From Sphingobacterium sp. SYP-B4668 (GTDB lineage Bacteria > Bacteroidota > Bacteroidia > Sphingobacteriales > Sphingobacteriaceae): DNA of 64,000 nucleotides. The notes beneath the pieces were generated by a model. The model was not told the origin of the DNA and did no database searches. It worked only from the letters and a program-made list of their open reading frames with translations. Where the stretch lies: positions 2,480,001-2,544,000 of the forward strand of contig NZ_CP115483.1 in the NCBI RefSeq assembly GCF_027627455.1, read 5' to 3'. Every line of letters starts with the position of its first letter. The stretch's first letter is position 1. This document shows positions 1 to 8,544 of the stretch, piece by piece. A program made the position numbers and the translations under genes.

Positions 1-2
1 GC

Positions 3-806
3 CTACACTTAGAGGGACCTTATTTTGCGATGAACCAACGTGGCGCACAGGATCCGCGTTATATCCGCAACCCCGATCCAGGGGAATATGAGCCTATTTT
101 GGAAAAGTATCACCATCTGATTGCTAGATGGAGCGCAGCTCCAGAGTTGCCAGGAGCTTTGGACTTTGGACGTAAAGTCGATGCGTATGGTATATTGGTC
201 GCATTGGCGCATACAGATGCAATTTATGAGGAGATCATACCCGCAGTAGCGAGTGGATATCGATTAGCGACGCATTTCTATTCTGGAATGTCGGGGATGA
301 CTCGCCGCAATGCCCACCGGTATGCTGGGGCTATTGAAAGCTGCTTTCTGATTGATCAGATTGATGTGGAAATCATCGCTGATGGTGTGCATTTGCCGGA
401 ACCCTTTCTGCGATTGATTCACAAAGTAAAGGGAACGGATAAAATAATACTCGTTACAGATGCTATGCGGGCTGCTGGAATGCCAGAAGGTAAAAGTATT
501 TTGGGTAGTTTGAAACGAGGTGTGGAAGTCATTGTGGAAGAAGGCGTGGCGAAGCTACCCGATTATTCGTCCTTTGCAGGAAGCGTGGCTACCGCAGACA
601 GGCTTATCCGTACAATGGTCAATCTGGCCGGAATCAGTTTATTGGATGCTGTACAAATGCTAACGGCCAATCCTGCTAAATTATTGGGAGTGGCTGATAG
701 AATAGGAACAATAGATATCGGGAAGGATGCCGATATTGTCCTATTTGATGAGCAGATAAATATTCACCATACGTATGTGCTTGGTGAAACCTGTTATCAG
801 AGGTAA
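3..806 (+). CDS. nagA: N-acetylglucosamine-6-phosphate deacetylase, 3' part (5' end outside window)
   Basis: The enzyme removes the acetyl group from GlcNAc-6-P to give glucosamine-6-P in cytoplasmic amino-sugar catabolism. The reading frame is already open at base 3 and begins with the family signature LHLEGPY, so the ATG at 30 is internal and the true start lies before the window. Further NagA features are a TH-FYSGMSGM segment (metal-site histidine region), IADGVHLP, and LVTDAMRAAG with the catalytic-type aspartate. The C-terminus ends in GKDADIVLFDE, typical of the amidohydrolase superfamily. About 268 residues are visible; full-length family members have roughly 380-400. The gene ends 6 bp from a convergent LacI-type regulator, which may control it. 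Identification is firm; substrate preference is inferred. Confidence 0.93.
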   Translation, partial: LHLEGPYFAMNQRGAQDPRYIRNPDPGEYEPILEKYHHLIARWSAAPELPGALDFGRKVDAYGILVALAHTDAIYEEIIPAVASGYRLATHFYSGMSGMTRRNAHRYAGAIESCFLIDQIDVEIIADGVHLPEPFLRLIHKVKGTDKIILVTDAMRAAGMPEGKSILGSLKRGVEVIVEEGVAKLPDYSSFAGSVATADRLIRTMVNLAGISLLDAVQMLTANPAKLLGVADRIGTIDIGKDADIVLFDEQINIHHTYVLGETCYQR

Positions 807-812
807 TCGTAC

Positions 813-1829
813 TCACCATTTTCGGGTAACAGAGTCTCGTATGATTAACTTTCCAGGCAGTACGATGTCCTTAATTTCAAAGTTTTTGTTTTTAATGTGA
901 CGGATGAGCAATGCACAGCTTTGTTTTCCAATATCCAAGGCAGGTTCTTCTATTGTCGTTAAATTGGGTTCGACCACGGTGGAAATGGGGTCGTTGGTAA
1001 AGCCGATGACACCAATGTCTTTTCCAACTCGAAGACCAGCTTTTTTGATAGCTAAGATAGCACCGACTGCTTTGCGGTCATTGACTGCAAAAATGGCATC
1101 GGGGCGTTTGGAAAGCGCTATTAGTTTTTCCAGATCTTCGGTACCATGGGCTTGTGAAAAACCGGAATGAATGATCAAGTTTTCGTCTACAGGTATTTTG
1201 CTTTTTTCTAGGGCTTTGATATAGCCACTTAATCGTTGTTGGGTGAATTTGAGGTCTTTTGGACCAGCTATATGTGCTATCCGTGTATATCCATTTTGGA
1301 TGAGATACTGTGTAGCTTGGAAGGCGCCAGCAAAGTCATCTTGTACCACTTTGGAAACCTGCATGTCATTGGGGACCCGATCAAAGAAGACAATAGGGAG
1401 TCCTTTGGACATAAGTTGTTCAAAATGGTCATTGATATAGGAGTCTGAAGAGATGGAGATGAGCAGACCGTCTAAACTACTCGTTGAAAGATTTTCCATA
1501 AGATTTTTCTCCCGAGCAAGGTTATCATTGGTTACATATAGAATGATATTATAATCTTGTTCATAGGCTTCTTCCTGTATGCCGGAAATAACCATGGAAA
1601 AATAATAGTTGGTAATAAAGGGGATGACTACACCAATGTTTTTGGTGGATCCAGAGGCTAGAGCCGAGGCATTTTTGTTGGGTTTGAAATTTAGTTTTCG
1701 CGCTAGGGCCAGTACTTTTTCTCTGGTCTCGGGGTTGACATCGTGCGTGTCTCGGAATGCCCTAGAGACTGTAGATACGGAAATATTCAACATTTCCGCA
1801 ATATCCTTGATGCCAATGGGGTTCTTCAT
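813..1829 (-). CDS. LacI-family transcriptional regulator
   Basis: A 338-residue DNA-binding regulator of standard LacI/PurR length. Residues 1-50 form the LacI helix-turn-helix and hinge (IKDIAEMLNISVSTVSRAF, then NPETREKV and NKNASALASG). Residues 60-335 form the periplasmic-binding-protein-like effector domain, starting IGVVIPFITNYYFS and including AVNDRKAVGA and IGVIGFTNDP near the effector and dimer regions. It converges on nagA, so regulation of amino-sugar genes is a reasonable guess, but neither the effector nor the operator is determined from the sequence. A near-palindromic CAATCGTTTA at 1965-1974, with the central CG common in LacI-family operators, lies in its upstream region. Confidence 0.93.
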   Translation of the reverse strand: MKNPIGIKDIAEMLNISVSTVSRAFRDTHDVNPETREKVLALARKLNFKPNKNASALASGSTKNIGVVIPFITNYYFSMVISGIQEEAYEQDYNIILYVTNDNLAREKNLMENLSTSSLDGLLISISSDSYINDHFEQLMSKGLPIVFFDRVPNDMQVSKVVQDDFAGAFQATQYLIQNGYTRIAHIAGPKDLKFTQQRLSGYIKALEKSKIPVDENLIIHSGFSQAHGTEDLEKLIALSKRPDAIFAVNDRKAVGAILAIKKAGLRVGKDIGVIGFTNDPISTVVEPNLTTIEEPALDIGKQSCALLIRHIKNKNFEIKDIVLPGKLIIRDSVTRKW

Positions 1830-2020
1830 CTATGAATGGTTGGTTTATAAATAATGCTTCACAATTTACTAAAAACAATTAATATGTCACCATTCATACG
1901 TTTTTTTGATTGGACCGTATTCTAATTTTGCAGCTCCTTAGTCTTAAATATTTACATACTAAAGCAATCGTTTATGTGGCGTTTTTTAGCCAGATATTAC
2001 CGAATGAAAAGCATTTTATC

Positions 2021-2028
2021 TAAGTTTG
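2021..2028 (+). promoter_or_regulatory. Probable -7 box of the GNAT gene
   Basis: TAAGTTTG matches the Bacteroidota consensus TAnnTTTG exactly and lies 27 bp before the ATG at 2056. No clear TTTG -33 element is seen 19-21 bp upstream. A second match, TAATTTTG at 1923-1930, lies in the same 226-bp divergent region (1830-2055), which otherwise holds no gene. Confidence 0.45.
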
Positions 2029-2055
2029 GTGTATTGACGCAAACTAAGTATTAAG

Positions 2056-2565
2056 ATGATAAGTATTATAAGTGCAGCAGTACAGCATATCGAAGAGATT
2101 CGAAAAATCGCATTTAAAACATGGCCCATTACTTTTGGAAAGATATTATCCGAGGCTCAGATTGAGTATATGTTGAACATGATGTATAGCCAAGAGGCAC
2201 TGATGAGGCAGATGGAGGACCAAAGGCACTGTTTTCTGCTCGGAGTGGAGAATGGTAGATACTTGGGGTATGTCTCTTATGAACTGCACTATCAGGATGA
2301 GGCTATTACAAAAATCCATAAAATTTATGTTTTACCAGAAGCGCAGGGAAAGGGGGTAGGTAAGGTCTTACTTAGCAAGGTGGAGGCAGAAGCTATGCTA
2401 CATGGGGATCAAAAGCTCGCTTTAAATGTAAATAAGTATAATGAGGCGGTGTATTTTTATAATAAAATGGGATTTGAATGTGTGGGGACAGAAGATATTG
2501 ACATTGGCTCAGGTTTTTTAATGGAAGACAAGATAATGGAAAAGAAATTGGCAACCGTAGAATAG
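2056..2565 (+). CDS. GNAT family N-acetyltransferase
   Basis: A 169-residue protein of the GCN5-related acetyltransferase fold, which moves acetyl from acetyl-CoA to an amine. The acetyl-CoA pyrophosphate-binding motif A is clear at residues 88-105 (KIYVLPEAQGKGVGKVL, with Q97-G-K-G-V-G102). The following LNVNKYNEAVYFYNKMGF is the usual motif B (N-x-x-A-x-x-F/Y-Y-x-x-x-G-F). The N-terminal half (KTWPITFGKILSEAQIEYML) resembles small-molecule or peptide acetyltransferases, but the acceptor cannot be deduced. The gene is probably monocistronic: it converges on the downstream glycerophosphodiesterase gene, with 34 bp between their ends. Confidence 0.9.
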   Translation: MISIISAAVQHIEEIRKIAFKTWPITFGKILSEAQIEYMLNMMYSQEALMRQMEDQRHCFLLGVENGRYLGYVSYELHYQDEAITKIHKIYVLPEAQGKGVGKVLLSKVEAEAMLHGDQKLALNVNKYNEAVYFYNKMGFECVGTEDIDIGSGFLMEDKIMEKKLATVE

Positions 2566-2599
2566 GGTTGCCAATTGTCATGATGAGTCAAATGGTGCA

Positions 2600-3517
2600 T
2601 CACAATAAGTTAGGATAGTCACTAATTATACCGTCCACTTTCAATGTCCGAAGTCTCTGGACCTCTTCCTTATCATTAGCCGTCCAAGGCACAACTTTAA
2701 TCCCTTTCGCATGGCAGTCTTTTACGAATTGAGTGGTGACAATCTTGTAATGGGGACTGATAATAAACGGTATAAAGCCTAGGTCTGCAACAAGATTATC
2801 AATGGATTGCTGATTTTTGGCGTCAATCAGATAGGATGATTTTATCTGAGGATAAATCTTGTGAAGATATTGAATGGTCCGTTTGTCAAAAGATTGGATG
2901 ACAGTCCTAGAAGCGATTCCTTTGTCTATGATGACTTGGGTTAATAAATCTACGAAGGTCTTAGGATCAGGGTGAAGTATACCGTCACCTTTGGCGGAAC
3001 TTTTCGTTTCAATATTATAGAACATCGGTGCTCGATGCTTGTTTTTAGCTTCCTGCTCAACGGCGGTAATTAACTCTGATAGCAGAGGAATATGGGTTTT
3101 AAGTTTTTTTTGCTCTGGAAAGTCTTTGAAAAACTTAGTGCCCGTATCGTATTTTTTGAGGTCTTCATAAGGGAGACTGAATACTTTTAGATATTTTTTG
3201 TCGGCGGGAATGTCCTCTCCGTTTGGATATTTGATATACTTTGGATTGAGATAGTCGTCATGCGTTACAACCACTTTTTGGTCTTTTGTAATATGACAAT
3301 CCATCTCTAGTGTGGTGATATTTGGCCATTCCTGCATGGTCATTTGCATGGCTTCTATCGTGTTTTCGGGGTATAGTCCTCTGCCTCCACGATGAGCTTC
3401 TGCTGAGAAATCTGGGAATTTGGTATTCACGTTTGAGTCCGATTTTTTTAAAGTGGAGCAGGATAGGAGGCCTAATGTCAAAATTAGACCTCCGATATTG
3501 AATATTGTTGGTTTCAT
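2600..3517 (-). CDS. Glycerophosphodiester phosphodiesterase, lipoprotein
   Basis: This enzyme hydrolyses deacylated phospholipids (glycerophosphodiesters) to sn-glycerol-3-phosphate and an alcohol. The ATG at 3517 is chosen because it opens directly on a lipoprotein signal with lipobox LLSC. A TTG at 3550 would add 11 polar residues and overlap glpF. The GDPD domain shows AEAHRGGRGLYPENTIEA (catalytic HRG and PEN-T), LEMDCHITKDQKVVVTHDD (metal-binding E-x-D and the second catalytic His), and a C-terminal WTANDKEEVQRL and DGIISDYPNLL. Length is 305 residues, normal for the family. It is the last gene of the glpD-K-F series, 29 bp after glpF, so it should supply glycerol-3-phosphate or glycerol from lipids in the periplasm. 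Confidence 0.93.
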   Translation of the reverse strand: MKPTIFNIGGLILTLGLLSCSTLKKSDSNVNTKFPDFSAEAHRGGRGLYPENTIEAMQMTMQEWPNITTLEMDCHITKDQKVVVTHDDYLNPKYIKYPNGEDIPADKKYLKVFSLPYEDLKKYDTGTKFFKDFPEQKKLKTHIPLLSELITAVEQEAKNKHRAPMFYNIETKSSAKGDGILHPDPKTFVDLLTQVIIDKGIASRTVIQSFDKRTIQYLHKIYPQIKSSYLIDAKNQQSIDNLVADLGFIPFIISPHYKIVTTQFVKDCHAKGIKVVPWTANDKEEVQRLRTLKVDGIISDYPNLL

Positions 3518-3546
3518 TTGTCTGGATTGTTGTCGTCCGTCTGCGC

Positions 3547-4272
3547 TCAATTAAGGGTAAGATAAAGACCAACGGCTAGCAGACTACCGATAATTGGACC
3601 TAAGACCGGTACCCAGGCATATCCGATGTCAAAGCTGGCTTTGTTTCGGATAGGGAGTAAGGCATGGATAATACGAGGTCCTAAATCTCGGGCGGGATTT
3701 ATGGCATACCCTGTTGTTCCGCCCAGTGCTAAGCCAATGACCCATACTATAAAGGCTACTGGGATAGCGCCAATAGAACCTAAGCCCACGGTGGAATCAT
3801 CTGCTAACTTGGCATCTGTAAAATGGAAAATTGAAAAAATCAATACAAATGTGCCTACAATCTCGCTTATTAGGTTTATAGGGATATTCCGAATGGCGGG
3901 CGCGGTGCAGAATACCGCTTGTTTGGCACCAGAATCTTCAGTTGCATCGAAATGATCTTTGTAAAGTAGCCACACCAAAAATGCACCTGACATGGCTCCT
4001 AAGAATTGGGCCACAATATAGACGGCACCCTCTTGTATACTCATCTTTGCTAAAGCCATATTGGCAATGGTTACTGCAGGGCTTAGATGGGCGCCACTGT
4101 ATGGGCCAGCAATCACTACCCCCGCAAATACAGCAAGAGCCCAGGCCGTGGTGATAACAATCCATCCCGAATTGTTGCCCTTGGTTTTATTAAGTACTAC
4201 GTTGGCTACTACTCCTCCTCCCAGAAGGATGAGAACTGCGGTTCCGATTAATTCAGCTAAAAAAGGTGTCAT
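3547..4272 (-). CDS. glpF: Glycerol uptake facilitator (MIP/aquaporin family)
   Basis: A 241-residue inner-membrane channel protein with about six transmembrane segments and two re-entrant NPA loops, the usual MIP size. The second loop is canonical (GYAINPARDLGPR, N192-P-A). The aspartate after NPAR is typical of glycerol facilitators rather than water channels. The first loop reads SGAHLSPAVT, so the usual asparagine is serine at position 64; the codon is AGC. The gene sits between glpK (27 bp upstream) and the glycerophosphodiesterase gene, which supports glycerol as substrate. Expression is presumably controlled from the glpD promoter. Confidence 0.95.
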   Translation of the reverse strand: MTPFLAELIGTAVLILLGGGVVANVVLNKTKGNNSGWIVITTAWALAVFAGVVIAGPYSGAHLSPAVTIANMALAKMSIQEGAVYIVAQFLGAMSGAFLVWLLYKDHFDATEDSGAKQAVFCTAPAIRNIPINLISEIVGTFVLIFSIFHFTDAKLADDSTVGLGSIGAIPVAFIVWVIGLALGGTTGYAINPARDLGPRIIHALLPIRNKASFDIGYAWVPVLGPIIGSLLAVGLYLTLN

Positions 4273-4299
4273 AAATTATCATAAAGGTTTATAGGTGTC

Positions 4300-5799
4300 T
4301 TATTTGTTCTCTGCCCAGAATAGTGCGGTCTTAACTGCTCTGTGCCACTCATGTATCAGCGTCTTCGTATCGACTTGCTTATCTGGACGGAAGGTCTTGT
4401 CTTCTTTCCATTGTTTGGAAATTTCTTCAATATCTTTCCAAAAGCCGACAGCAAGGCCAGCAAGATAGGCCGCACCCAATGCAGTAGTCTCAGTGATTTG
4501 CGGTCTGATGGTGGTACTACCGAGGATGTCCGACTGGAACTGCATTAAAAAGTTGTTTTGGGTAGCACCGCCATCTACACGAAGTTCTTTAATGGATAGC
4601 TTGGCGTCGGATTCCATTGCTTTAAGTATGTCAAGCGTTTGGAAGGCGATGCTTTCCAAGGCAGCTCGAGCGATATGCGCTGAGTTTGCGCCTCTGGATA
4701 GGCCCACTAATGTGCCGCGTGCGTCTGGATTCCAGATTGGAGCCCCGAGGCCAGCAAAGGCAGGGACGAGATATACCCCATTGGTATCTGCTACGGAGCG
4801 GGCTAATTTTTCTACGTCTGACGATGACTTGATAATGCCTAATTCGTCTCGAAGCCACTGGACAATGGCACCACCGATGAAGATACTTCCTTCTAGTGCA
4901 TAGGTGGTTTCTTTACCTATTTGCCAAGCTACGGTAGTTACGAGCTTATTGGTCGAAAATACTGGTTTTTGGCCGATATTCATAAGCATGAAGCAACCGG
5001 TGCCATATGTATTCTTGACCATTCCTTTGCTGGTACACATCTGCCCAAATAGTGCTGCTTGTTGATCCCCGGCGATACCTGCAATCGGAATGTTATTGGA
5101 AAGGATGTCTAGTGAGGTCTCTGCATAGACTTCGGAAGAGCTTTTTACTTCTGGTAATAACGATTTGGGGATGTCAAAAATAGTCAACAATTCCTGATCC
5201 CACTCCATCTTCTGGATGTTATAGATCATGGTGCGGGAGGCATTGGTGACATCTGTTACGTGTGTCTGTCCATTGGTTAGGTTCCAAATCAACCAACTGT
5301 CTATCGTTCCAAATGCTAATTCTCCATTTTCTGCTTTCTTGCGGGCCCCCTTAACATTGTCCAGAATCCAATTTATCTTAGAAGCTGAAAAATAGGCATC
5401 GATCAACAAGCCTGTTTTTTCTTGGATAAGGGCCGAGTGTCCTTGTTCAGCTATTTTACGACAGTAATCAGCTGTTCGTCTGTCTTGCCAAACAATAGCG
5501 TTGTAGATAGGAGCTCCTGTTTTTCGATCCCAGATAACAGTGGTCTCACGCTGATTGGTGATACCGATTGCTTTAATTTTGGACGAATTGATTTTGGATT
5601 TGGACAGCGCTTCGGCTAGCACCGAGATTTGTGTAGACCAAATATCTTGTGGATCATGCTCCACCCATCCCGACTGTGGGTAGTGTTGTTTGAATTCTTT
5701 TTGCGCAACACATTCAATTTCCCCCGATTTGTTAAATATGATGGCTCTTGAACTGGTTGTTCCTTGATCAAGGGCGACTATAAATTCTTTGTTCTCCAT
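4300..5799 (-). CDS. glpK: Glycerol kinase
   Basis: Phosphorylates glycerol with ATP to sn-glycerol-3-phosphate in the cytoplasm. At 499 residues it is exactly the family size. FGGY-kinase signatures are visible: [11 protein letters not shown] at residues 9-19 (phosphate 1 loop), [33 protein letters not shown], the C-terminal ATP-site block [17 protein letters not shown], and [15 protein letters not shown]. It starts 13 bp after glpD stops and is followed by glpF, an operon order seen widely. The identification is secure. Confidence 0.97.
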   Translation of the reverse strand: MENKEFIVALDQGTTSSRAIIFNKSGEIECVAQKEFKQHYPQSGWVEHDPQDIWSTQISVLAEALSKSKINSSKIKAIGITNQRETTVIWDRKTGAPIYNAIVWQDRRTADYCRKIAEQGHSALIQEKTGLLIDAYFSASKINWILDNVKGARKKAENGELAFGTIDSWLIWNLTNGQTHVTDVTNASRTMIYNIQKMEWDQELLTIFDIPKSLLPEVKSSSEVYAETSLDILSNNIPIAGIAGDQQAALFGQMCTSKGMVKNTYGTGCFMLMNIGQKPVFSTNKLVTTVAWQIGKETTYALEGSIFIGGAIVQWLRDELGIIKSSSDVEKLARSVADTNGVYLVPAFAGLGAPIWNPDARGTLVGLSRGANSAHIARAALESIAFQTLDILKAMESDAKLSIKELRVDGGATQNNFLMQFQSDILGSTTIRPQITETTALGAAYLAGLAVGFWKDIEEISKQWKEDKTFRPDKQVDTKTLIHEWHRAVKTALFWAENK

Positions 5800-5812
5800 G
5801 GTTTATAATGGG

Positions 5813-7381
5813 TTATTTTAATATATAATTTAGAGTAAGTTGTTCGTATGCCAATAGTTGGTTGTCGATCCACTGTTGATCTTGATGAAGGGTCTCTGCC
5901 ATCAACTTGGCCACAGTCGGTGCCATTTCCAAGGATGCTCGAGCGTCTAGGAACAAGATGCGCATTCGGCGGGCCAATACATCTTCTACCGTGCGAGCCA
6001 TTTCGTGTTCCACAGCCCAGACTACCTCAGCACCTATATGTGCAAATTTAGAATGCAGGGGGGCAGCTAAAGCAGGTATACGGGCTGCAAGTTCACGGAT
6101 CCCTTCGACATCGCTACCATAAAATTTCCAATGTCCCTGCTCTTGGTTATGTACATAGCCGTGTATTCTTAAATCTGTGGTGACACATGGTTCAGCAGGC
6201 AAGTTAGCGATTTTGATAGCTAAATCTACGGTCTGCTCAGCCATTTTACGATAAGTGGTCCATTTGCCACCGGTAATGGTAACTAACCCGGAAGCATTAC
6301 TGATGAGCTTATGATCTCTTGATATCTCTTTGGTGCTATTGGTGTCATTATCTTGTGGGGCGGCTAAAGGCCGGAGACCTGCGAATACACTCAATACGTC
6401 TGCGCGCGATGGAGCAGTCTCCATATATGCATGCGCAGTGTCCAAAATAAATTTTATCTCCTCCTCAAGCGGTCGTGGCTCAATCTGGTGTAGGTCCAAA
6501 GGGGTGTCGGTAGTGCCCAACAAGACATGGTCATGCCAAGGCACACCAAAGAGAACACGGCCATCACTTGTTTCGGGAATCATAAGGGCATCGGTGTTGC
6601 CTAAAAACTTCTTATCGATAACAATATGGGTTCCTTGACTGGGTCTCACTAAGTTTTTGTGCTTAGGTTCCTCCATTTTGAGGATGTCGTCTACGAATAT
6701 TCCCGTCGCATTGATAATAGCGCGCGCTTTAATCTGGTGTGATATACCCGTCTCTTGATCTATAAATGTCAAACCCGAGACTTTGCCCATTTGATCTTTG
6801 TGTATTTGTGTAACATCGGCGTAGTTGAGTACAGTCGCTCCATGTTCGGCTGCTGTTTGTCCTAAATTCAGAGCCAATCGGGCGTCATCAAACTGTCCAT
6901 CATAGTATTGTATCCCCCCCTGTAGTTTGGACTTTTTCACAGTAGGCAATCGGTCAATTACTTCTGCTTTATTTAAGGAGATTGACTTGCCAATACGTAG
7001 GCTTCCAGCCATCCAATCATATAATTTGAGTCCAACCAGATATTTAACACGACTGAAAAATGAATAGCAGGGAATGATGAAGCTTTGTGTACGCGCTACA
7101 TGTGGAGCATTTTTGAATATTAATCCGCGTTCACGCAATGCGGAGAAGACAAGTTTGACATCTCCATTGGCCAAATACCGAACTCCTCCATGGACGAGTT
7201 TGGTGCTGCGACTCGAAGTTGCTTTTGCAAAGTCGTATTTTTCGAGAAGGATGGTCTTAAATCCTCTCGAAGCCGCATCCACTGCTATCCCAAGTCCGGT
7301 AGCACCGCCTCCTATAATGGCAATGTCCCAATGCTCGGTCTGAGAAAGGGATTGAATGCTTGTATTTCTGTCAAACTTCAT
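5813..7381 (-). CDS. glpD: Aerobic glycerol-3-phosphate dehydrogenase (FAD)
   Basis: Oxidises glycerol-3-phosphate to dihydroxyacetone phosphate and passes electrons to the quinone pool at the inner membrane. The FAD-binding Rossmann motif IAIIGGGATGLGIAVDAA lies near residue 22, followed by LLEKYDFAKATSSRSTKLVHGGVRYL, a characteristic GlpD segment. GVPWHDHVLLGTTDTP, SVFAGLRPLAA and TITGGKWTTYRKMAEQTVD are also typical. With the ATG at 7381 the protein has 522 residues. A TTG at 7405 preceded by AAGGAG is an alternative start, but Bacteroidota rarely rely on Shine-Dalgarno pairing. It is the first gene of the glycerol operon, divergent from a DeoR-family regulator. Confidence 0.95.
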   Translation of the reverse strand: MKFDRNTSIQSLSQTEHWDIAIIGGGATGLGIAVDAASRGFKTILLEKYDFAKATSSRSTKLVHGGVRYLANGDVKLVFSALRERGLIFKNAPHVARTQSFIIPCYSFFSRVKYLVGLKLYDWMAGSLRIGKSISLNKAEVIDRLPTVKKSKLQGGIQYYDGQFDDARLALNLGQTAAEHGATVLNYADVTQIHKDQMGKVSGLTFIDQETGISHQIKARAIINATGIFVDDILKMEEPKHKNLVRPSQGTHIVIDKKFLGNTDALMIPETSDGRVLFGVPWHDHVLLGTTDTPLDLHQIEPRPLEEEIKFILDTAHAYMETAPSRADVLSVFAGLRPLAAPQDNDTNSTKEISRDHKLISNASGLVTITGGKWTTYRKMAEQTVDLAIKIANLPAEPCVTTDLRIHGYVHNQEQGHWKFYGSDVEGIRELAARIPALAAPLHSKFAHIGAEVVWAVEHEMARTVEDVLARRMRILFLDARASLEMAPTVAKLMAETLHQDQQWIDNQLLAYEQLTLNYILK

Positions 7382-7513
7382 ATACGTATTATTTAATGTA
7401 AGCAATGGTTAACTCCTTCAGAAAATATCTGGATACCATGATAATTAACTTTTGTCTCAAAATGTTTGCTGCTGCTGTTAGAAATTTCTTTTTACGCTCA
7501 CTGCAATACAAAA

Positions 7514-7521
7514 CAAATATA
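7514..7521 (-). promoter_or_regulatory. -7 box of the glpD-K-F-GDPD operon
   Basis: On the minus strand this reads TATATTTG, an exact TAnnTTTG match, about 130 bp before the glpD ATG. The matching -33 region falls within the 10-bp-phased repeats at 7531-7562, so a protein bound there would block this promoter. Confidence 0.5.
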
Positions 7522-7530
7522 ATAAAATAA

Positions 7531-7562
7531 GTAAACGAAAGTAAAGGAAAATAAACGAAAGT
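7531..7562. promoter_or_regulatory. Probable GlpR/DeoR operator: three 10-bp-phased repeats
   Basis: Three consecutive blocks GTAAACGAAA, GTAAAGGAAA and ATAAACGAAA are followed by GT; TAAACGAAAGT occurs exactly twice, 20 bp apart. Direct repeats of CGAAA/TTTCG type with helical spacing are known for DeoR-family operators, including GlpR. The site lies between the divergent glpD and DeoR-family genes and overlaps the expected -33 region of the glpD promoter. Assignment to this regulator is inferred from position. Confidence 0.6.
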
Positions 7563-7629
7563 CGTTGTTTTTTTATATTCGTTATAATCTTTAAAGTTTT
7601 TACCTTAGAGAAATTGAATAGATTATATT

Positions 7630-8391
7630 ATGAACAGCGTCGAAAGGCATCATTTTATCCTGGATAAGCTCAAGCAGAACGGGAATATCACTGTTTCGGA
7701 AATATGTGAAGAGCTGGGTGTATCCACTGTCACGATTCGAAAAGATTTAAAATTTTTGGAAGATAGTTCTTTACTTTTTAGGGTGCACGGGGGTGCAACC
7801 TGCCAAAATCCGTATACCACGGACCGTACGGTATTCGAGAAGGAAAAGCTGCATGCGGATGAAAAGACGAGAATTGGGCGTGCGGCTGCAAAGTTTGTCG
7901 AGCCCAATGATTCTATTATAATAGCCTCGGGTACTACCATGCAATCATTGGCGAAAGAGATAGACCCTCAGGGGCAGCTTACGGTGGTCACGTCTGCTTT
8001 GAATGTTGCTCATCAATTGATTCAGCATCAGAATGTTGAAATTATTCAACTAGGGGGTACATTGCGAAAAACATCGACTTCAGTCACTGGAGCCTACGCG
8101 GAGATGATTCTTAAAGATTTTTTTTGCTCGAAGTTGTTTTTAGGAGTCGACGGTATAGACTTGGACTTTGGAATTACGACGACCAATGCCAATGAAGCAC
8201 GGTTAAATAGAGCAATGATTGCATCGGCTCAAAAGGTAATTGTACTGGCTGATTCTAGTAAGTTCGGACGTAAAAGCTTCGGTAAAATTTCAGAGATGAA
8301 CCAAATAGATGTACTGGTAACGGACCAAGACGTAAATCCTAGACTTGTGGAGAGATTAGAATCTTTGGGGATAAAAGTTATCATCGTTTAA
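7630..8391 (+). CDS. glpR: DeoR/GlpR-family transcriptional repressor of the glycerol operon
   Basis: A 253-residue protein of typical DeoR-family length. Residues 1-57 are the DeoR winged helix-turn-helix (HHFILDKLKQNGNITVSEI, then ELGVSTVTIRKDLKFLE and the family signature RVHGGA). Residues 75-235 are the DeoR C-terminal sensor domain related to ribose-5-phosphate isomerase, with IASGTTMQSLAKEI (phosphosugar site), LGGTLRKTSTSVTG and LADSSKFGRKSF. Its divergent placement against glpD suggests it responds to glycerol-3-phosphate, as GlpR does elsewhere. Family assignment is firm; the symbol rests on context. It probably also represses itself through the shared repeats. Confidence 0.85.
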   Translation: MNSVERHHFILDKLKQNGNITVSEICEELGVSTVTIRKDLKFLEDSSLLFRVHGGATCQNPYTTDRTVFEKEKLHADEKTRIGRAAAKFVEPNDSIIIASGTTMQSLAKEIDPQGQLTVVTSALNVAHQLIQHQNVEIIQLGGTLRKTSTSVTGAYAEMILKDFFCSKLFLGVDGIDLDFGITTTNANEARLNRAMIASAQKVIVLADSSKFGRKSFGKISEMNQIDVLVTDQDVNPRLVERLESLGIKVIIV

Positions 8392-8544
8392 TAAGTTTTT
8401 GTTTGACCATAAAAATTTTACAATTAAATTTTCAATTCAAAGATCAATATAAAATTATTTTAATATCTTTAAAAGATGGAGTTGATAAATTTTGACTTCA
8501 CGTAACGATTTATAAATCAACACCTAAAACTTACAAACAACAAT

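Noticed and set aside
30..806. NagA gene starting at the ATG at 30
   Set aside because: The frame is open upstream and encodes the conserved LHLEGPY segment from base 3, so the ATG is internal and the gene begins outside the window.
3518..3550. TTG start for the glycerophosphodiesterase gene, overlapping glpF
   Set aside because: It adds polar residues before a clear lipoprotein signal peptide; the ATG at 3517 fits better.
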